A DNA stretch of 64,000 nt, taken from the NCBI GenBank assembly GCA_039545355.1, contig BCJJ01000019.1, positions 804,076 to 868,075 on the forward strand, written 5' to 3'. Under the pieces are notes generated by a model. That model did not search any database and had not been told where the DNA came from. It saw only the letters and a program-made list of their open reading frames with translations. The translations under genes were made by a program, and so were the position numbers. This DNA comes from Trichosporon coremiiforme. Taxonomy: Eukaryota; Basidiomycota; Tremellomycetes; Trichosporonales; Trichosporonaceae. Shown piece by piece: positions 11,508 to 21,983 of this stretch. Position 1 is the first letter of the stretch. Each line of letters begins with the position of its first letter.

Positions 11508-13264
11508 ATGTCCTCGTCGCTGAACCGCATCGTTCACCACCAACAGCACCAGCGCCTTCCTCAGCCGACGGGTCTCTCTGAGTCGGCCGTTCCTCACCAG
11601 GCCCTCGTCCGCGTGAAGGAGTGCTTTGAAATCATCCAGAATGAGTTTGAGGCGGTCGCCAAGGACAACAACTCCCACTGGCAGGTGCAGCGCGAGGAGT
11701 ACGAGCTGCAAAGTGAGTGAGGCGTACGACGTCGTACTAACGCGTCGCAGTCTCCCAACAGATCAGTGAGCTGGGCCTGATCCGAAAAACGCTGTACGAC
11801 CTCGAGGCAGCTCATGGAAAGATCAGGGCAGAGTACGTAGAACCTGTGTGTGTCCGTGTGTGTTGCTGACGTTACAGGTATGAGGCCGAGATTGCTCGCC
11901 TGCGTCGAGAGTTAGAAGCTCGCGGGCCACCCGGCAACGGGCCTGCGCCGGCATCTCCTCCCCACCTCCCGGCTCCTGGAGGGCCGGACGGCGAGCGCGG
12001 GGCTGGCCCCGGATACCCTCCATCCCTTCCGGGACCCCCTCTGAGCGGCGCAGACGGGGCGGCGCGCTCTCCGTACGCGTCGGGGCCGATTCCGCGGCCA
12101 GTTTCGACCAGCCTAGAGCGCAAGGGCAGTGACGCGCGCGCCGTCGTCGCACCGGGAAGCCCCACCCCTCACCTTTCAGATCTGGACCCCGATAACGTCT
12201 CGCGAGAACTGAAGAAGGAGGGCTCTGACTGGTTCGCGATTTGGTCGTCGCAGACGAAGAAGAAGCTCGATGTCTCGTTAGTCCACTCGCTCGTCCACGA
12301 CACGGTTGTCTGCTGCGTCAAGTTCTCGCACGACGGCAAGTACCTCGCGACCGGCTGCAACCGCACGGCGCAGATCTACGACACGAAGACGGGTGCCAAG
12401 ACCTGCGTCTTGATGGATGACACGACTACCAGGACGGGTGACCTGTACATCCGCAGCATCTGTTTCAGCCCCGACGGCCGTTTCCTCGCCACGGGTGCCG
12501 AGGACCGCCAGATTCGTATCTGGGATATCCAGAAGCAGCGCATCAAGCACCTCCTGCAGGGCCACATGCAGGAGATCTACTCGCTCGACTTCTCCCGCGA
12601 CGGCCGATTCCTCGTCTCGGGATCCGGCGACAAGTCGGCGCGCGTGTGGGACATCGAGAAGGGCCAGTGTGTGTTCGACCTCCGCATCGAGGACTTCATT
12701 CACAACGAGCAGGGACCGATCGACGCCGGCATCACGTCCGTCGCTCTGTCGCCTGACGGCAAGCTCGTTGCCGCTGGCTCTCTCGACACGATGGTCCGCG
12801 TCTGGAACGTCCAGACTGGCCACCAGGTCGAGCGTCTTAAGGGGCACAAGGACTCTGTGTACTCTGTCGCGTTCTCGCCGGACGGCAAGTACCTCGTCTC
12901 GGGATCGCTGGACCGCACTCTCCGCGTCTGGGACCTGTCGCAGACGAAGCGCGCGCTCGACTCTGTCACGCCCGGCTCGAAGGAGTCGCTCGAGAAGGGT
13001 CTCGGCACATGCGCGTCGACGCTGAATGGACACAAGGACTACGTTCTCTCGGTCGCGATCTCGCCCGACGGACAATGGGTCGTCTCTGGTTCGAAGGACC
13101 GCTCGATCCAGTTCTGGGACATGACGACGGGCCAGGCCCAGTTCATGCTGCAGGGACATAAGAACTCGGTCATCTCGATCGACCTGGCGCGATCGGGAGG
13201 TCTGCTCGCCTCGGGCTCCGGCGACTGCCAAGCTAGGATCTGGAGCTACTCGCCAGTCTCTTAG
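11508..13264 (+). CDS. TUP1: Transcriptional corepressor Tup1
   Basis: WD40 subunit of the Ssn6-Tup1 general corepressor in the nucleus. Exons 11508-11712, 11751-11832 and 11878-13264 give 557 aa. The N-terminal ~105 residues are the helical tetramerisation segment (ALVRVKECFEIIQNEFEAVA, then ISQQISELGLIRKTLYDLEA). Next comes a Pro/Gly-rich linker (~110-175) and a conserved ELKKEGSDWFAIW block. Seven WD repeats follow, with SFDG-type turns such as SPDGRFLATGAEDRQIRIWD, DIQKQRIKHLLQGH and SGSGDKSARVWD. In-frame ATGs at 11484 and 11496 leave the exact start open; 11508 is taken because MSSSLNRIVHHQQHQRLPQP begins the well-formed part. An upstream exon at 11095 may exist. Confidence 0.95.
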
Positions 13265-13340
13265 GTATACACTTCATTCCGTGACGGAGCGTGAGCGTGA
13301 GAGTCAGCGGCTCCGATAGCAGTATGGGTCGTCTGTAGTA

Positions 13341-13355
13341 GAGAGAGAGAGAGAG
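13341..13355. repeat. (GA)n microsatellite
   Basis: Fifteen bases of alternating GA in the TUP1 3' flank. Confidence 0.9.
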
Positions 13356-14675
13356 TCGGGAGTGATTTGTCGGGGTCGGGTCTGGGGTGCCGTGCCACTC
13401 GGACCAAAATATTGTGCATAAATGCCCAAACGCTGTAGCGGATATCGTAGATTATTGGGATGCCATAGCGTCTCTATTCACGGAGTGCAGACGACGGCAG
13501 TGCTGACGATGGGCTGATCGTGTGCAATGATGCCAAACTGATAGCAGTCCTTATGTCGGGCACACCTCCGCGATAATCGACCGTTATGGAGACGCATCCG
13601 TCGGAATACCGTTGATCGGCCATCAAGTGCGGAGGGGAGGTGTGGACATCCGGATCCATTCGAGCGGGAGACACCCATGGGCCCAAAGTGATCTCACGGT
13701 GCTATCGGCTGAGAGCATTTCGGGCATTCTTCGAGCCCGACCACTGCCGCACCCATGCTGCCCGGTGTGCGGCAGTGGAAGACAGCCGCATAACATGAGC
13801 TGCTCGAAGCGAGCGATGCGACGAGCCCGAGCAGGGCGACGACGACGACGATACGGCACGGCTTCGTACCCGAAATGTACCGGTAGTGCATGCTACTAAC
13901 CAGCCACCAAGAGGTCGTCCCGTGAAAGAAGCCAAGGCAGCCCGAATTTAAGCTTGCGCAAGATGTGCGAGAATCTGGCTGCGGAAGAATGATAGCCGCG
14001 GAAGACGTATTTGGGCCTAACTCACTTGGCACCATTCATGCTGGAACACCGACTCCTGGTTCTTTACTCATTATTCCGTCCATTATTCCGGGGAGAGGCT
14101 AGCAAATGCCTCGCACGACACGTACGACACCAGGAAGTTGTACTGCCGCTGCAGATGCGCCTTCGGTGTCTGCCTGAGAAGCGCGCGCATAGGCGTTGCC
14201 AAGTGCCCGGATTAACGTGTCCTGACGTGTCTATGCGCTGATGCCCGTCCTGCACACGCTAGAATGCCTGTCGATCGTCATTGCGGTGACTGTGAGTGTT
14301 CCGAGTATATGCCCCATGCCTCGATCGCCATCAACTCAGCAACGGCGATTCCAAACTGGGTACGGAGGTGTTGAGCAATATCACCAACACTCCGACAAAG
14401 AGTGGGCTGGACGCTGCATTCGTGAGTCGATACATGGTGCGCGGCATGCGCGGTGTGCTTGCCGGTCGGTTCCCGTGAAACTGTCGCCACTATGCATTCT
14501 GACGGCCTGCTATTAATGATTTAATAATACCTTGACCCTCCATAGCGTGTTGCGGGCAAGAGACGCTATCTTTAGGCCGACGGGGCCCGCTACTGGGCAC
14601 TCGATCGCGCGCTGACGAGCACTGTGCTATCCAGGCTAGAGCGCTGATCGGGATCGGCAGCTCTGCGCTTCTGGG

Positions 14676-14683
14676 TATATATA
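14676..14683 (+). promoter_or_regulatory. TATA box (TATATATA)
   Basis: A clean TATATATA stands in otherwise GC-rich DNA about 120 bp before the ATG at 14804, a distance suited to a TATA-driven promoter. It is the clearest core promoter element I saw in the window and supports the reality of the downstream gene. Confidence 0.6.
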
Positions 14684-14803
14684 GGCCTCACCACCTGCTC
14701 GTCGTGGCCACAACAAGCGACCCCTCAACTCTCGGTTCTCTACGCTTCTACACCCTACCTGCAGATAGCAACATCAGAGACACCAAGGGTCTCCTGTACC
14801 ATC

Positions 14804-15334
14804 ATGCTCTCCAAGATCAAATCCATGGCGACACCGACCAAGACACACAAGCGACGACCGACGATCTCGGCGCCAATCCCGATCCCAACGTGCCTGCAGC
14901 CGCAGCCCGTGACGCTGGAGGACGCCTGGGCGACGCTCCGGGCAGCGTACGAAGCGAAGGCGGCACGCTCGCCTGCATCTTCCATCTCGTCGGCGCCCTC
15001 GAGATGCTACTCTGGTGACTCTCGCCACGAACGGGACAGCTCGGCGTCCTCCCTCGAACCGTCGTCTTGCCGCCGGCCACACCGCCACCGACCGAGCCTT
15101 CCTAATGTTCAGAGGCGGGAGGAGACGGCGGTCGAGGGCGCCGAGACTGCGCCGACACCCACCGCCCAGCACGCCCGCCTTCCCTCGGCCGCATCTTGCG
15201 AGCTCGGGCACGAGGTTATCGACGACTCGTGCCGGGAGGAGGATGCGGCTTCGATGGTCTCGCACACGTCGATTGTGACCGACTACGAGGATGGACAGTT
15301 CGCTATCAAACGGGCAGAGGTCGTCTCCCTATAG
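14804..15334 (+). CDS. Hypothetical protein, 176 aa
   Basis: Intronless frame MLSKIKSMATPTKTHKRRPT to a TAG at 15332-15334. Basic N-terminus, then an LEDAWATLRAAYEAKAA helix (about residues 38-54), then Ser/Arg/Pro-rich low complexity, and an acidic ending with VSHTSIVTDYEDGQFAIK. A TATA box lies ~120 bp upstream. The LEDAWATLRAAYE stretch resembles DDLAAMREAYP and DDVQAVRAQYEP in the next gene, so the two may be distant relatives. No known family; reality of the gene is likely but not proven. Confidence 0.55.
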   Translation: MLSKIKSMATPTKTHKRRPTISAPIPIPTCLQPQPVTLEDAWATLRAAYEAKAARSPASSISSAPSRCYSGDSRHERDSSASSLEPSSCRRPHRHRPSLPNVQRREETAVEGAETAPTPTAQHARLPSAASCELGHEVIDDSCREEDAASMVSHTSIVTDYEDGQFAIKRAEVVSL

Positions 15335-15871
15335 CTCTCTTGCCTAAGCCTAAGCCTAAACCTAAGCCTAAGCCTACCCAAGCCTGCCCCGCTCTATCGC
15401 ACACTATCGCATCACATCACCTAAAAACGACTAGCCAAGCCAAGATCTCATCCAGCCTCACACTAGACACCACCAGTACCAGCCCTCATAAGCATAATCT
15501 CAAGTAGTAGCATGTAAGAAGAAGAATGTTGTACACACACCGCACAAAGACTTGCTTGGCCGAGTGACTGAATGCAGGATGCATTGGGTGGGGGCGCATG
15601 TAGGCGCAGGCGCAGGCGCAGCAGCGCAGTCAGGTCTGGATCTGAATGGGCGGCGCCACCCTCCCATTGTCTGCACATCAAGGCCGTCCCTGGCTGGCGA
15701 TCATCGGGGAAGTGAACGCACGAAAGTGGAGGCCGCCCGAACATTACATTGCGCAAGGTCCCCGGCAAGACTTCCGCCACCACCCGTTTTGTTCTCGTCT
15801 CCGCCCCGCCCCGCTCCACTTCTCTTCACTCACTTGTACATTACCCCTCCACGACACGAATCGCGCCCAAT
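15335..15871. other. Intergenic with GCCTAA repeat array
   Basis: Holds the 3' flank of the 14804 gene, including a six-unit GCCTAA-type array at 15342-15377, and the pyrimidine-rich promoter of the gene at 15872. No coding support. Confidence 0.5.
15342..15377. repeat. Short telomere-like array (GCCTAA)n
   Basis: Six consecutive hexamers: four exact GCCTAA, one ACCTAA and one GCCTAC. It starts about 8 bp after the stop codon of the 14804 gene. The unit equals the reverse complement of TTAGGC; the usual fungal telomere unit is TTAGGG-like. Confidence 0.85.
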
Positions 15872-16921
15872 ATGCCCTCCGTCCTGCATACCATCAGGCG
15901 GATGACTAGGGACGACGTGCGCACCTCCCCAACCCGGGGCACGACAACCAAGCGGCACGGCTGGATCGGGCCGCCGCGTCCCCTTACGGACTCGCCAGAC
16001 GAGCATCCAGAGGAGAAGTACTCCTTCTTCGGCACGCCGCGCATCGCGTCCTCGTGCATTTGCACAGACTGCTGGGCTACGCCGCTGGCGGCGCACAACC
16101 CAGCCACCATCGCCACCACAGTATGTGATCGCAAGGTGAGCCTCCCCCTTTTCTTCCTCTCCCAGCTGGCGGCTGGTGTGAGCTAAAGCTGATCTCAGCC
16201 CCTGCCCTTCCTCCCGACACGTCGCAAGCCTGCCCCGAAGCTCGGCGTTGACGACCTGGCGGCCATGCGCGAAGCGTACCCCTCCCCTCCGCCTGAGGCT
16301 TGCCCCGACCCGCTCCCGCTCGTGTCCCCTGAATCGGTCTCCTCGCTGTACGATGACTCGCCGGCCGAGTCTGACCAGCTGCCCGACACCCCGCCCCCGG
16401 TGCCCGAGAAGGACGACGTGCAGGCCGTGCGCGCGCAGTACGAGCCCGTCTCCGCCGCCGAGCTTAAGAGCCTGTACGACGAGATCTGGCTCAGCATGCC
16501 TGGAGCTGGGGCGTCAGCGCCAGCGTCTGCAGCGTCGTCGACTGTCTCGACAGCTTCGATATCTGTGCGCTTCCCGACGCCGGTCGCCGCTCCGCCATCA
16601 CCTGTCACGTCATCGGGCTGCGCGTCGTGCTCCGCCTGTGTCGCGCGCGCCCGATCCCGATCCTCAGTCTCCTCAGTCGCGAGCGCAAGGCACGCCGCCG
16701 TCGGTTGTTCGCCCCGCCGTTCCCGGCGCCCCACGCTGAGCGCACCCTCCTTCGCGACCGTGGACCCGAGCGCGGTTGCCCCGCTCGCACCCCGGATCTC
16801 GCGCTGCTCGACGAAGCGCCGGCGCGCGCCGGAGCTGACCCAGCGGAGGGTCACGCCTACCAAGCCCAGCGCGCTGAACCGGCAGCGGCCGCATCCCGGA
16901 GGTCCGCGTCCGCTCGCGTAA
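15872..16921 (+). CDS. Hypothetical protein with repeated DDxxA-x-R-x-x-Y motifs, 328 aa
   Basis: Exons 15872-16135 and 16199-16921, joined with GTGAGC donor and GCTGATCTCAG acceptor, give 328 aa. The N-terminal ~88 residues include EKYSFFGTPRIASSCICTDC and a CxxC-like cysteine group. The second exon has DDLAAMREAYPSPPPEA (~115) followed by ESVSSLYDDS, then DDVQAVRAQYEPVSAAELKS with SLYDEIW (~172-195). The remainder is Ser/Ala/Arg-rich. The paired motif looks like an internal duplication. No recognised domain. The start is the first ATG of a frame that joins cleanly over the intron. Confidence 0.62.
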
Positions 16922-17504
16922 GCTCTCCAGAGGAGAACTAGGGCAAGCCTCGGAAGGGAAGAACACGGACAATGGGATTGTTGCTGGACAATGCTGTACG
17001 GAACTACTGCAAAGGGGTGAAATAATGATACTGTACGAAACTGTATGAGACGGCCCAGGTCGCTGGCGATCCTGGTCTTAATGCACACTATGTCGTTTGT
17101 CCTTATCTGTCGTGGTTCCGTCGTGGTTCAGCCAACGGAGCACGCCGAGCGGCCGGGCAAGCTAAGCCGAGTCACCCGGCACCTGTCACGCCGTTATCGC
17201 TATGCTGCCATCCGGCCATCGTTCGAGGAAGTGTCAGTGGCCAACATCAATGTCGTCGGTGAGCGTCGCCGTCAGTTCTTGTCAGCATGGAGAGCCGCGA
17301 GCCGCTCTAATACACCTAGATACATAAAGGACACTGAGTCGCTCTAAGGTCTCGATCCTGGGTCATTTGGGTGACTCTATTCTCGCAAGAGCAGAGTTCT
17401 CCCACTCACGTCCTTCGCTGTCCCTCGTGAGACGAAAGGAGAGCGAGTGAATTTCGCGCTCACTCATCCCGCTCGCTGCCGCTTGCGGGTTTCGTGAGGC
17501 TCGC
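16922..17504. other. Convergent intergenic region
   Basis: The 3' flanks of the 15872 gene (+) and ATG44 (-). The part next to ATG44 is full of GAGCGAG and CTCACTC words that recur in its intron. An open frame at 17045-17347 shows no family resemblance. Confidence 0.5.
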
Positions 17505-18018
17505 TTAGTTGACCTTGGTGAAGTAGTTGCTCGTGACGCTCTGTCCGGCGATCAAGTTGAAGCACGTGTCGCCGACGGAGAGGTACGACTGCGCGATCGA
17601 GCGCATTGTCGGTTCCGGGATCTGCTCGGTGTCGGGGCTGGAGTTAGCCAAGCGTCACGTAGGGACAGCTAGTTGCGAGTACGAGCTCTCTCTCCGTCGC
17701 CCCTCTGCGCTGCCTGCCCCTGGGATCGGCGAGAGGGAGCAGCTGGATGCCAGCGATAATGCACCAGCACCACTTGGCTAGAGATCCACTACGCCGGCCG
17801 GCGGGTGGCTTGTCTCTCCGTTATGCTTGCTGCATCGTGCTTAGACGTGCTTAGGCTTGGAGCAGAGAGAGAGATCGTGCTGGAGGAAGGCGAGGAGAAG
17901 GCTCGCTCACGCGAGCGAGTGAGCAAACTCACGCAAAGCCAGTCGTCTTCTTGACACCGCTGAGGATCGTCGAGACGGCAATAGCATCAAGGCCGAGGTG
18001 GAAGAGGCGTCCGAGCAT
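17505..18018 (-). CDS. ATG44: Mitofissin (Atg44/Mdi1), formerly DUF1748
   Basis: Mitofissin is a very small intermembrane-space protein that acts on the inner membrane to complete mitochondrial fission during mitophagy. Exons 17933-18018 and 17505-17637 give 72 aa, the usual family length (~70-75). The first exon encodes MLGRLFHLGLDAIAVSTILS then GVKKTTGFA. The second encodes PDTEQIPEPTMRSIAQSYLS then VGDTCFNLI and ends FTKVN. The FHLGxDAxxVSTxLxGxKxxTG block and the following PDT are the hallmark of the family. The 295-nt intron is long for this genome, and its donor sits beside a CTCACTCGCTCGCGTGAG inverted repeat holding extra GTGAG copies. Assignment is by motif recall; function is inferred from the family. 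Confidence 0.88.
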
Positions 18019-18534
18019 GATGCAGTCGTGTGTAGTCGTAGGTGATGTCGTAAAGGTGAAGAGAGGAAAAGTCGGTGTGCAATGAATGGTTAATTAACCC
18101 GAGCGAGCGAGGAACAGCAAGCGGTTCAGCGGTACTGCGCTGGTCCGTGTCACAACGGCACCCTGCCTGGCCAGGCCAGATACGCGAAACCGAAACCACC
18201 GCAGGGAAGGCGCTCGCGTAGGCCAATCGGCGCGCCGGCATCGTCAAGCACCTTGTCCCCCACGGGGAGGGGGCTTCGGACGTAGCTTGCGCCGAACACT
18301 AGACGTACAGACGTACACGGGTACGCTGATGCATTATCCTTGTCTGCCGCCGAGGCCACGACGCGCACGACGCTTGTCGGCAAGCACGTCGGAATGCCGG
18401 CACGCCTCAGCTTCGGTTGACGCCGCATGCCCGCTCGGGCTCGGGGGCGGTGTAGTGTGCCTACCGGGGAATGTACGAATGTAGTCGCCACCATCTCAAC
18501 AGGTGATCTTGGCGTCACTCCATCAACACAAGCC
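18019..18534. promoter_or_regulatory. Divergent promoter ATG44 / F-box-like gene
   Basis: About 515 bp between divergent starts. GAGCGAGCGAGG near 18101 continues the repeated word seen in and around ATG44. A TTAATTAA lies near 18090. No TATA box recognised. Confidence 0.4.
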
Positions 18535-19579
18535 ATGAGGGTGTTCTCTCGCTTACGAGGACCAGATCCCCCGCCTCCCCCGCCGTACCAGTTCACGGAC
18601 CCGAGTGCGGCGCACCACTCTGAGCTCGCCGCCAGCCTCGTGCCGCCGCCCATGCCCCGGCACCCGAGTCGCACCTCGCAACGGTCCAACGCCCTGCCGC
18701 CCGTGCAGCAGAGGAAGAGGGCAGGGCTGGGAAGCGTACCGCTCAGCGTTCTGCATCGTATCTGCGAGATCCTTCTCATCGTACCGAGGGGATGGGACGA
18801 GGACGCCGACGCCGCGAGAGCTAGGGCAGCACTGTACTCCCTCCGAAGTGTGGATCGGCGGTTCTTCCTTGGTGCGTGCCCTTCTGCCCTTCTCTCTCTT
18901 CTCTCACCTCACGGATTGGTTGTATGCTTAGCTGACACCAGTCATCACTGCGATCCTCCGCTCGAGGCTACTGCCAGCGTATGCGGGACGAGTTACCGAG
19001 TCGTCAGAACCTATAGGCGCAGGTAGTGGTGACCCGACGGCCGAAAGCGTGTTCGCCCACCGTAGCCGCGAAGGTGCGGTGCTCGACCGATTCCTCGCCG
19101 TAAGGACCGGATTCGAACAGCGAAGGGCCGAGAGTGCCCTCTCCGAAGATGGCGGGGACGAGGACCACATCTTCGCTTTCCTCCAGGTAGGTCTACCCTC
19201 TTTGATAATCTCTCGAGGAATCTCTCAAGGCAGCGGGGAGGAAGCTGCTCAGAGCGATGATGAAAGCTGACCTCAGCCCGCCGCGCGTATCGAAGATTTG
19301 CTGCTTAACCTCTCCCCTCGCCTCGTCTCGCCGAGCGCTCATGCGGCACTGGCACACGCCTTCCCTCTCCCGCATACTCATGTCAGTATCGGCCTCTCGA
19401 GCCGCTGGGTGCAGATATACCTGCACTACTCCCCGGTGGGAGGGAGGAGCACGGGCCGCACCGTCGTTGCAGAGGTCAAGAGGCAGCCGACGGCTGAGGC
19501 GACGGTCGAAAGGATCGGCGCCGTGCTCGAGGCCATCCGGACCGGACGGATTCCGTGGGGCTCGACAAGAATTGGATAG
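18535..19579 (+). CDS. Hypothetical protein with F-box-like N-terminal region, 294 aa
   Basis: Exons 18535-18871, 18942-19186 and 19277-19579 give 294 aa, with branch sites GCTGAC right before both acceptors. After a Pro-rich start (DPPPPPPYQF) comes GSVPLSVLHRICEILLIVPR with ALYSLRSVDRRFFLVI (~60-115), which fits the LPxxVLxxIxxxL and SLRxVxRxFF pattern of F-boxes. The C-terminal part has IEDLLLNLSPRLVSPSAHAA and a beta-rich IGLSSRWVQIYLHYSPV ending WGSTRIG. F-box identity is inference from one motif. If right it would act in an SCF ubiquitin ligase. Its stop is 57 bp from that of the convergent cyclin gene. Confidence 0.65.
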
Positions 19580-19636
19580 GTTGTACAACAGTTGTGCTAT
19601 AGGTAATTGTCTATGCAATATACGTTTCGAGGGCGC

Positions 19637-20692
19637 TCACGCTCGCGCACTCGCTTCCCGACTCTGACTCGCGCTGCTCTCCGCCCGCCTCGACTCATCG
19701 CGCTCACTCCGCTCCCGCTCCGCGACCCACTTCCTGACCGCCTTCCTGCTATCGGCGAGAATCCACGCGCGCCTCCACCGGTTCTCCCTCTCCCTATCCG
19801 GCTCCTCGCAGCCCCAGTCTTTCCACAGGTGCTGAATCGTCCCGCACACAGGCCAAATGTCATCCCACACCACGTCAAACAGCAGATACCAGCCTTCGGG
19901 CATGGCTATCCGCTTCTTCCTTGTCGCGAGCAAGATGGCCGCAACGGCGAGGACGTGCACGGGCTGCTGAGCGTAGAGCGGCGTCAGGAGCGCGTCGTTC
20001 AGAATGCTCCAGGTCAGTTGCGCAAGTCCTGGCTCAGAGACGAGGCCGAGGATCTGCAGATAGTTGATCGCGTGCGAGTAGGGAAGGTCCACGGCCATGT
20101 TGAACCCGAGCCGCTTCAGAGCCTGAATCTCGTTGTATTGGATTGCTTCCTTCCCTGTCCGTCAGCTTGGAGTCGCGCGAGCTAGCTTACATTCCCAGAA
20201 GACGGTGCTGTGGAAGGACGGCACATCAAACTTGAACCCCGCCCAGAGCGGGTCGTCTTCTCCCCTCCGCTGTCCCGCAAGGGACAGTTCTACGAGCGAT
20301 GTGTCCGCCGGTTTCGCGAGCAAGAAGCGTATCCGCGCCTGCAGGTACATGTACGTGTTGATGAGGTCGCGCAGGCGGATGGGCGTCTCATTCAGCTTCG
20401 TCGCGAGGTAAAGGCATGCAACGGAGAGATCCTGATGTTAGACCTACACCGCAATTAAGCTCACGTTGACGCCAAAAGACAGCATGGAGGACACGTAGAA
20501 GAAGCGATGGAAAACGACCTGGGCTGTTGCCATCGTCGATTGGGGGAGGGAGAGCATGACGCCCGCCTCCTGTATCAGCAAACAGCCGGCGACGCGGAGG
20601 TCGCTCTCGATCTCTGCGGGGACGCCATCCTGCCGCGATGGCGGAGAGTAGATCTGCTCCACGCTCGCGAGCGGGTGCGGCGTGCGCGGCAT
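19637..20692 (-). CDS. Cyclin L-type cyclin
   Basis: Cyclin that partners transcription/splicing CDKs. Exons 20465-20692, 20191-20431 and 19637-20154 give 328 aa. The first cyclin box shows MLSLPQSTMATAQVVFHRFF, then DLSVACLYLATKLNETPIRL and RDLINTY. After a short insertion comes EAIQYNEIQALKRLGFNMAV with the second box (AINYLQILGL, WSILNDALLTPLYAQQPVHV, AILLATRK, WYLLFDVVWDDI). LPQxxMATxQVxFxRFF and the TKLNETPxRxRDxIN block are typical of cyclin L/K/Ctk2, closest by eye to cyclin L. The tail is Arg/Glu/Ser-rich. An in-frame ATG at 20743 would add 17 residues. Divergent from eIF3j. Confidence 0.85.
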
Positions 20693-21037
20693 TGGTATTT
20701 GTTGACTTTTGACCTTCCCTCTTGACCTGTGGTCAACCTCCACCTCCGAAAGCTAGGGTGAGCCAGCAAGGGACAGCGGCGGGAGAAAATCTCAAATTGA
20801 TTAAAAATATTTGCGAGGCCCGAGCCCGCTCACCGTACGGTGCTGTGGACGGACCGCACAATGACGGCTTGCACGCAGGGTCCAGCAAAAGACGGCCAGA
20901 CAAAAGTTGGTGGCCAACATTGTCCAACGACCTGCCAACGCACGCGTCCGATCGCACCGAATCGCGACCAGACGACCTTACACCGACCCAACGCCTCTTC
21001 TTGATCCGTTCGCACCCTCCCCACCGCCACCGCAATC
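20693..21037. promoter_or_regulatory. Divergent promoter cyclin L / eIF3j
   Basis: About 345 bp between divergent starts, with one AT-richer patch near 20795-20815 (TTGATTAAAAATATTTG). No named element recognised. Confidence 0.4.
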
Positions 21038-21983
21038 ATGTCTGACGACGACTGGGGTGAGCTTCCCGGAACCGATTGTGAGCTGACAGTCAGATGTTGA
21101 GGACGTTCCTTCTTCCTCCTCCACCCCCGCCCCCACTTTCCCGTCCCAGCCCGCTCAGAACAAGTGGGCCGGTGAGGACGAGGTGAGTGTAGCTTTTGAC
21201 CTCGTGCTTCATAGCTGACGGCAGGATGACTGGGATGTCTCGGACACTGAGGAGAAGAAGCCCGCCGCCAAGCCCAAGGCTGCGCCGGTCGCGCCTCCTA
21301 AGAAGAAGATGACTCTGAAGCAGAAGCTGGCCGAGAAGGAGCGTCTCGCTGCTGAGGCGAAGGCGCGTGGCGACGTTGGCGACGACCTGATGGACGAGCG
21401 GACCGAGCAGGACCGCCGGCGCGAGGCGCGTGAGAAGGAGCTCGAGGCGGACCTCGCCGTCGCCGCCGACCTGATGGGAGACATGAGCGTCGACACCGGA
21501 GCCGCGCTCAAGGCCGTCGTCGGCGCCAACCCGAAGACGAAGGATGACTTTGCCGAGCTCTCGCGCAACATTGTCACCGCCATCACGAGCCGCCACCAGG
21601 CCTCCGGCCTCTACTCCGCCTTCGTTGAGCAGCTCGCCAAGGACCTCTGCGAGACTCTCTCCGCCGTCCAGACCCGCAAGGTCTCGAGCGCCCTCAGCGT
21701 CCTCGGAAACACGAAGCAGCAGGAGGAGCGCGACAAGGCCAACGGAAAGAAGACCAAGGTAGGTGATGGTGGCGAGGTGTGACACGGGCGCGATCTCCCT
21801 TCAGTTGCGCCTCTGTACTTGCGACCGTGCCCCGAAGTGTCCCATCACACAGCTATTTCAGAAGCATTTGAAGCTGACATACTACAGGCCTCGAACAAGC
21901 CCAAGCTCGGCGCCGCCAAGGCCTTCAAGGACATCGACACGTCGGCGTACGACGACGTCCTTGACGATGACGACTTTATGTAG
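21038..21983 (+). CDS. HCR1: Translation initiation factor eIF3 subunit J (Hcr1)
   Basis: Loosely bound eIF3 subunit working in 40S scanning and in termination/recycling. Exons 21038-21056, 21094-21182, 21225-21758 and 21888-21983 give 245 aa. The protein starts MSDDDWDVEDVPSSSS, has DDWDVSDTEEKK, then a basic KKKMTLKQKLAEKERLAAEA coiled region, a core with PKTKDDFAELSRNIVTAI, and ends GAAKAFKDIDTSAYDDVLDD plus DDFM. The acidic W-containing N-terminus and the acidic D/E-D-F-M terminus are the eIF3j signature. All junctions carry GTGAG/GTAGG donors and CTGAC branch sites. Confidence 0.92.

Larger units (their letters stand above)
13265..14803. other. Intergenic: TUP1 3' flank and promoter of the next gene
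   Basis: Contains a (GA)n run at 13341-13355 and, near the right end, a TATA box at 14676. Short antiparallel open frames around 13.5-14.5 kb lack any support. No gene recognised. Confidence 0.5.

Noticed and set aside
12278..13231. 317-codon open frame antisense to TUP1
   Set aside because: Shadow of the WD40 exon with repetitive Val/Asp/Arg composition and no domain.
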